Source: Epiperipatus broadwayi (Eukaryota; Onychophora; Udeonychophora; Euonychophora; Peripatidae). From it: a DNA stretch of 64,000 bases. Positions 58,016 through 64,000 of this stretch are shown piece after piece. The first letter of the stretch is position 1; each line of letters opens with the position of its first letter. Made by a program: the position numbers and the translations under genes. The stretch covers positions 124,001 through 188,000 of the forward strand of contig JAQFVV010006232.1 of NCBI GenBank assembly GCA_028023455.1, given 5' to 3'. The notes under the pieces were generated by a model. It saw only the letters and a program-made list of their open reading frames with translations, was not told the origin of the DNA and made no database searches.

Positions 58016-58466
58016 GTCCAAAAGATGGCGCTATACCAAAACCGCCGAACAAGTGTAAGATTTGTTTTACATAAACGAAAAAAGAGTCAGAAATTAACTA
58101 CCTCTTTCATTTGCTCACTCCCAGATCAGCTGATTTCAAGCTGGTTTGCTATCCTCAGTGGGAGATAGAGTATAGAAACTAGATCTAAAACACTGACTCT
58201 CAAGTGTTTATGCAAAACGTTTCTATCAGATTGCAAGCGTGAATTTTTCAGACCGGTAAAGTCTTCAAACCCAGCCTAGCAAGCTAGATATTTATATGGA
58301 TCTGATCTCAGTTCAGAATCACCATATAATCAAAGTCTCTGCAATATATATCATTGCAAGAAAACAAATCTTACACTTGTTCGGCGGTTTTGGTATAGCG
58401 CCATCTTTTGGACATAAATAACAAGTGATAGCAGGTTACGTGATTAACTTGTATTTGTTTTTTCAT
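58016..58466. mobile_element. Hammerhead foldback inserted in the LINE
   Basis: A near-perfect terminal inverted repeat of about 50 bp (tgtccaaaagatggcgctat at 58016 and atagcgccatcttttggaca ending at 58416), followed by a roughly 50-bp tail (acaagtgatagcaggttacg ... tttgttttttc). TA repeats on both sides (58001-58015 and 58467-58480) look like the duplicated target. The interior is homologous to family 3 at 32.2-32.9 kb (agatctaaa, tttctatcagattgcaag, aagtcttcaaacccag). It separates ORF1 from ORF2 of the LINE without breaking either. Confidence 0.85.
58113..58175 (-). ncRNA. Hammerhead motif, family 3-related
   Basis: On the minus strand: CTCCCA inner stem; core CTGAGGA (U4 changed to G); stem II AGC-AAACC-AGCT; GAAA intact; stem III AUCAGCUGAU, a 10-base perfect palindrome; C at the cleavage position; TGGGAG pairing perfectly with CTCCCA over 6 bp; GAG pairing with CTC further out. 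Only one core position is wrong. Confidence 0.7.
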
Positions 58467-58489
58467 ATATATATATAAATGAGAAAATG

Positions 58490-60804
58490 TTAATGCAAAT
58501 CGTCTGTGAAGAATTCAGATATAAGATTAATTTGTGAATTGGGATGAGAAGTATGAGATATTGGAGATGAAGGACCGTTATTTAAAGTAAAAATAGAATC
58601 ATTTTGAGGAGAAGGTGACAGTGAAAGATCTAACTGCTGAGAACTTTTATCTCCCGACCATTTACTTTTTTTAATGTCCTTTTTCCTAGAACTCTTTGAA
58701 CGTCCAGTCAAATTAGTTTTCAAGACAGAGGAGAGGGTGCAGTATCAGAATCAGGATTAGAAAAATTATTTTCAAGTTGCGACTCTGAAGAATCATAAAT
58801 CTTCCTTTTATTGTTAGAACTAATATCAGTTATAAGTGCTTGATCTTGCAAAGATGAACAACCAAGAGTAGACTGAATGTTAAACCTATTCTCCTTCAAT
58901 AACATATCCTCATTTTGAACTGTATGAGATGAGTCAAGTGATGAATGAGTAATGTCAGTTGGAATAGAACCAACAGACCCACTGACCTTCTTACTTAAAT
59001 CAGTAGAAACTTGTGGTGGAGATGAAAGAGTAACATCATATTGTTGCGCAGTAATATGTTCACTCAAATGCTGCTTTTGCAAATCTTGCAAAACTTTAGG
59101 ACTACATCTATGAGTACGTGTTTTCTTAAGCTTGCAAATATTGCAAAACCCCTTTGGACAATCTTTAACAAGATGAGTCCTCTCCTTACATACAAAACAT
59201 TGAGGTTGTAAACCTTTGATAGAGATATGTATTGGACCTTTATCAGTCTCTAAAGTAGACGGAATATCAATCAAAGCAAGACCTTTATTTAACTTTAAAG
59301 TAAAAGCAGCTGAGTTGCTGGGCAACTCTAAACCAACTCTTTTCTCAGTAAGATAATTAAATTGAGTTATTTCCCCTAAATTAGAACATTGCCTCTGAAG
59401 ATCCTTAGCTCCAAAATTGAGATAACAATTTCTCGCAAGACCAAAAGCTAGCCTAGGCCTGTCCATATCAATAACAACTAAAAATCTGTGATTTAATAAA
59501 AGCTGTTGTCTTCTAAACTTTTCCTTCTCCAAGACATCATGAAACTCCAATATGATGTAACGTTTATTAGGGTGATGATATAGCCTCTTGATAGCATCAC
59601 CAAGTTTCAAATCCTTCAACAACTGGGAAAATTCATCAATAGGGAAGTTATAAAGCTGACAATTACTGTCTGTAGTTGTAAGAATCAAAGTATTGCTATT
59701 AGAAAAATGTAAAAAAGAATTGAATAAAACCACTGGTATCCTAGAATTAAATTGAACACTTATATTTTGATGTTCATCAACCAAATCTTTATGATTAGAG
59801 AAATTCAATATGGATGTATCTGCAGAAACATCTGGCATTATTTGTTCTTCATCATTCAGATCTAAATAAGTAAATTTGTCTGACTGTGGTTGTGCAAGTT
59901 CAGAGACTACATTATTATTAAGAACATGAGCATAACTTTTCTTTTTAACCTGGATATTATACACTTGCATTGTATTTTCTTTCAAAGCAGGAAAGGAAAT
60001 ATCCTGTTTCTGAACTGAAGTTTTTTTATCTGAAAGAGGCAAATTTCCATTCAAAGAATTAGATTCAGAACAATGTATGAGAGTATCAGATAATGAAAAA
60101 TCATTCAAATGCAAAGATCTCAAATTCTGTTTCATAGAATGTTGAATGACATTAGAAGCAACAGAAAATTGTGGTACTGCAGGCAAACACATTAATAGTT
60201 TACTAGAAGATAGAGGTGAACCAGAAGTAATTAAATCAGAAGTTTCTAAATGAATGTTTTTTACTCTGTCAGAGTTTGCATCTGCTAGAACACAATTTGC
60301 CTGCAAAGCAACATCCATTACTTGAGATTTATCTTTGGCTAGTAATGTTTCATAAGACCTGATATTATACTCCAAGTCAGATGATGTAGTGGTAATATCA
60401 TCAACTGAAACTGATAATTTTTTATGGTGCAAGGTCTGCAAAGGCTTAGACAAAGAAGAACTAGCAACAGTCTTTAAATTATTATGCCTTGGAGATAGCT
60501 GCTTCAATAAATCTTTATTAGAAGAATGCATATCATTTAATTTGGCATAATCTTTTACCCATGAGCATGTTCTATGTGAGATAAAATCATGTCCACTGGC
60601 TTGTGAAGAAATGTTTTTTTCAGATCCATCAAAAATATATATGTTGTTAGTCTTTTGAATGCCTTTATTTTTTTAGCAACTTGAATTCGCATTAGAAGTC
60701 ACGGATAGCAATTTCTTTTTAGCATTGATATTCTGAATTTTATTAGAGACATTTTTAACTTTAGAAAGCGGTTTTAAACTATCTGCTCTTGTTAAATCTT
60801 GCAT
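58490..60804 (-). pseudogene. Tx1-like LINE ORF1 (nucleic-acid-binding protein), lightly damaged
   Basis: The main frame 60531-58720 has 603 codons: a Ser/Asn-rich N-terminal half, an RRM- or L1-like folded segment (about 300-440), then a CCHC knuckle, CFVCKERTHLVKDC (C445, C448, H453, C458), and a second cysteine-rich knuckle (C463, C466, H474, C476). The same frame continues upstream through a single TAA (60673-60675) to an ATG at 60804, adding about 90 residues. Downstream, a frame offset by one and overlapping at 58720-58723 adds 77 Ser/Lys-rich residues to 58490. I read this as one ORF1 of about 770 residues with one stop and one frameshift. Such proteins bind element RNA. Confidence 0.8.
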
Positions 60805-60830
60805 ACTTGAAGCTTTTGATCTATTAATTA

Positions 60831-61946
60831 CATATTTAAATATTTATTTCATCATGCAAGACATTTTGAAAAAAAAAACTTTTGTTGCTCAGCCCCATTT
60901 AAAAACGAGACTTTGTAAAATAGATATTATTAAAATAATATTATTAAATTAAAAATTTTTAAATGGTTGTATTGGTGGCTTTTATATAAAAATAAATTTG
61001 CTATGTTTGACATAGGATCATTTTTAAAGGCAGTTGACCAAGACGGTTGAATCCAAAACGTATGTCTTTGAGAGATTAATTTTTTCATCAATATAACAAT
61101 AGATACAATAATAGTATATAATTTATAGATGGGACCTTGAAAAATTTATACTGCTTTAATTTATTATATAAGTTAATATATAATATGCGCTTTATTGTTT
61201 TGTTATTTATTGAATCCATTCCCATCTTATGCAGTGAGATTTGGATTCAAGTTGAAACTTTTTTTAGATAGATGAATATTTCCAAGAAATTTAGGATTTT
61301 TTCCTACAACTCCAGATAGTCAGTTACTGACAGTAAATGAGTTTCAAGATATTTTTAACTAAATAGTAATGACTGTGGTATGTTAGTGCATTTTATCTTC
61401 AGTAGTTTTTCTGTGGAAGAATAATGAATTTTTATCTTACATGTGGTCAGGAAGGCTACGAAATCTCATGCGCAAATATATATATTATATATCACTATTT
61501 TTGTAATTTTGATCTAATAATTCTATTTAACTTTTTAAACTGTACTACAAATACAATATTGTTATTCTTTATTTTCAAAGCAAGAAAAGCCGTTACACTA
61601 AAAGCTACTTTACCAAATGCTTTATGAGATTTTAAAACTTCATTAGACAGTTCTCCAGATATTTTTGAATTTTCCCTTGAGGAAAACATTTAATAAAAGT
61701 AAATATATTTTTCATCTCGTAAGTAATTCACTGAGATACAAAATAAATTTTTGAATTTAAAAACCTTCGATAACACTAAGTAATCTTAATTATTGACAAA
61801 TAAAAACAAATTCAGTTTAAACTAGTAAAATAAATCACTCAAAGTGAAAATATTTTTACCGTCCATCATTTGCCTGAAATAGGTTATTTAAAGGTTATTT
61901 TATCTACTTATACACATATATTTTGTAACGAAAATATGTATCTGTT
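60831..61946. other. AT-rich spacer, no gene seen
   Basis: May include the LINE 5' untranslated region at its left edge (up to about 60900). A roughly 60-codon frame pair at 61424-61690 is of low complexity. No gene is recognised. Confidence 0.45.
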
Positions 61947-62051
61947 GTCAAGCGTTGTTAGCCGAGAGGTCATCGCAGCCGCCTTGCAAGCAAGTAGTTG
62001 TTTGCAGACGGTTGTGGGTTCGCGTCCCGGCCGATGCTATGACATAGGAAA
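61947..62051 (+). mobile_element. tRNA-derived SINE, copy 3 (best preserved)
   Basis: Flanked by a perfect 16-bp duplication, aaaatatgtatctgtt (61931-61946 and 62052-62067). The insert starts gtcaagcgttg with box A-like gttagccgagaggtcatcgc, a long variable region and box B gtgggttcgcgtccc. It ends gatgctatgacataggaaaa. The GTCA start, TGAC end, GCCGAGAGGTC D-arm and extra length resemble a class II tRNA such as tRNA-Leu. The element is only a tRNA-like head with a short A-rich tail. The intact duplication and CpG-containing sequence suggest recent activity. It should be transcribed by Pol III and moved by a LINE. Confidence 0.9.
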
Positions 62052-62067
62052 AAAATATGTATCTGTT

Positions 62068-64000
62068 AAATCAATCAGTTTATAAAGCTAATGACTAATT
62101 ACTATTTATAATTAGTGTTACTAGATTTTATTTTATAGAAACAATTACTAAAACTGATCGAAGAACACATCAGTAAGTTAACTACCCCCCCCCCATTCTT
62201 TCACACATGATTGCTGAACTCAGCATAGGGACTATGAGGTCACAAGAGAACATTAGAATGCAATAGAATAAAAAAAATTATGAAATTAATAAAAAATAGT
62301 ATTTAATTAATTAACTAGTAAACTAATAAATACTAAATGAGTCATAAATTGTATGTAATAACTTAAACAAACATGAATATTATATAAATTTTAAATTAAA
62401 GATAATAATGATTATCAAAATATTTTTAAAAGAACGGATCATGATCCAACATTGTCTTTGATATAATTAACTGAATTCTTACCATTATTTAAGTTATTTT
62501 TAATTAACTGACTCACAATTGAAAACGCCATGTTGAATGCGTCTGTTAAAGATGCAATCTTCAAAATAACTTAATAAGGTATTAAAAATAATTAAATGCT
62601 TTATAAAATCAACATATAAAAAACAATAAAGGTAAAAAAAATTAAAAAATTAGCATAAAATAAAAATAAAGAATTTAAATATTTTAAAATTATTAATTTT
62701 AAATAGACATTTTAAATATCCTAAACATGTTGCATATAAAAATAATAAGAAAAAAGGGTATATTAATGATCATTATTAATATTTTTTCTTTTTCTGAAAA
62801 CTAGAATATTTCAGCCATTCAAAGGTCTCTAAATTAGCTCCACTTAAATATTTATTATTTATAAACGTGTTTTCAAGTATTTATTTTAATAATGACATTT
62901 ATAAAAATAGAAAAATAGAGTATGATATTTAATTAAATTACACTGAAAATACATGTGCACATTCATATAGGTATATATTATAACCTAAAAAGAATAGAAA
63001 GACAAATGATAATGCCAACACATACCCATATTAATAAGTATATGATAGATTAAGTGATAATACTGACTAAGCTCAGAGGGTTTCAAAATATCATATGCCA
63101 CAATAATAAGATTAATAAGAGTAAATAACAACAATGAGTAAGTATTATTAAAACAAATACAACATTTAGTAAAATTTAAGAAGAGGAGACTGCTCATACT
63201 CACTGATCTTATTATCGGACGCATATGTCATTAAAATGTTAGGTTATATTAAAAATTCTCCACCTTCAACATTTCCAATCACAACACATTCAACAACCAT
63301 GACTATTATATTACTACCATGATCATATCTACAATTAAATTCTTTTCATAAAACAAATACATATCTTATTATGATTTACCACAGTGCTGTTTCTTAAAAT
63401 ATATTTTGTTTTGAATTAAAATAATTTCTTTAACACTCTTCTGTAAATTAATATCTCAGGATTCTTTTAACTAATAGTTTGACTAATATGAGCTTCATTT
63501 TCTTCTTGTAATTTAGAATTATTAGATAAAAATGAGATCCTAGTAATAATATAGGGAGATATACTCTTACTCTTAAGATAATATCTCCCCAAATTATAAT
63601 AATAATAAGAATTTTAATTATTAAAAATAAACATAATACACTCTTAATTTAGCATAAAATAACTTAGTAGGAAAGCATCAGTTGTAAGAAGTGGATAAGG
63701 GATTATATCATCACTCAGCATACCATACTAATACATCCTATACAATTACTCTTGAACTTAAATTAATCAATTCCATCATTTAAATTTATGATGAAGAATC
63801 AAAACAATTTTCTTAATGAATTAAAATGATTTCAATACAAAATCAGTGATCTTTTAACAAAAGAAATTGGTTATAGTGGTCCTTTAATAATGAGTAAATA
63901 AAATAATTTATTTTTTAGATGTTTTCTTTATATCTGAGATGTAATTATGATAAAATGATTCTCATTTCAAATAAGATATGTTCATATACTCTCAATACAC
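62068..64000. other. AT-rich spacer, no gene seen
   Basis: A C-run (cccccccccc) lies at about 62184-62194. The rest is AT-rich with only chance frames (for example 62985-63224 minus). Confidence 0.5.

Larger units (their letters stand above)
54700..60830 (-). mobile_element. Nearly full-length Tx1-like (L1 superfamily) LINE
   Basis: The minus strand carries, in order, an ORF1 with CCHC zinc knuckles (60804 to 58490) and an ORF2 with endonuclease, reverse transcriptase and a C-terminal zinc motif (58000 to 54780). It is interrupted by a foldback insertion (58016-58466) between the ORFs. Only about two stops and two frameshifts are visible, so it died recently. Its 5' and 3' untranslated ends are not precisely fixed. 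Related truncated copies are at 5.3, 17.7 and 31 kb. In this clade the endonuclease nicks the target and the RT copies the RNA in place. Confidence 0.85.

Noticed and set aside
58016-58466. Tc1/mariner MITE with TA duplication
   Set aside because: The TA flank lies inside TA repeats and is uninformative. A roughly 50-bp tail outside the inverted repeat and homology to the hammerhead foldbacks argue for the same class as the 16.3 kb element.
58490-58723. Separate small gene overlapping ORF1 by four bases
   Set aside because: Its first codon is TTG, not ATG, and its Ser/Lys-rich composition continues ORF1. A frameshift within ORF1 is simpler.

Overview
This is AT-rich (roughly three quarters A+T by eye) intergenic DNA from an animal nuclear genome. 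I see no convincing host protein-coding exon, no rRNA and no canonical tRNA gene. The mobile-element mix (Tx1-like and RTE-like LINEs, a Merlin DNA transposon, a Ty3/Gypsy-type LTR element, a Penelope-like relic and tRNA-derived SINEs) points to an invertebrate metazoan. I cannot name the species. Decay at former CpG sites in the repeats suggests past germline CpG methylation.

Layout. 0-20 kb: AT-rich spacer with several inverted-repeat (foldback) elements, two 5'-truncated LINE 3' ends (5.3-5.8 and 17.7-18.3 kb), one SINE (8.4 kb), a tetranucleotide microsatellite (11.7-12.1 kb) and the 3' end of a Penelope-like element (13.9-14.35 kb). 20.86-25.36 kb: a young, nearly intact LTR retrotransposon with 1.62 kb LTRs enclosing only 1.25 kb, with a gag ORF on the minus strand and no pol. 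27.6-34 kb: A-rich tandem repeats, a tandem/inverted ribozyme repeat (29.7-30.6 kb), a LINE 3' fragment (31 kb) and a compound foldback (32.1-33 kb). 38.4-39.3 kb: a Merlin transposase pseudogene. 49.8-54.6 kb: two further ribozyme foldbacks, one split by an insert containing a 500-base assembly gap, an RTE-like relic and more foldback copies. 54.7-60.8 kb: a nearly full-length Tx1-like LINE on the minus strand, with a ribozyme foldback inserted between ORF1 and ORF2. 62 kb: a well-preserved SINE with a perfect 16-bp target duplication.

The most interesting signal is that at least three sequence families of 0.3-0.75 kb foldback elements carry hammerhead-ribozyme-like motifs in their arms. The motif is CUGAUGA, a stem II hairpin, GAAA, a very short and usually self-complementary stem III, then a long interrupted stem I. 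Motifs occur near 7.0, 9.4, 9.9, 12.9, 16.5, 29.8, 30.3, 32.3, 32.8, 49.9, 50.3, 51.6, 53.2 and 58.1 kb. Two copies (29.75 and 16.47 kb) keep both core blocks. One element has a 15-bp target duplication, so retroposition fits better than cut-and-paste. Hammerheads are known from Penelope-like elements and animal retrozymes. The Penelope-like relic in the same window makes a non-autonomous derivative a reasonable hypothesis, but that link is inference.
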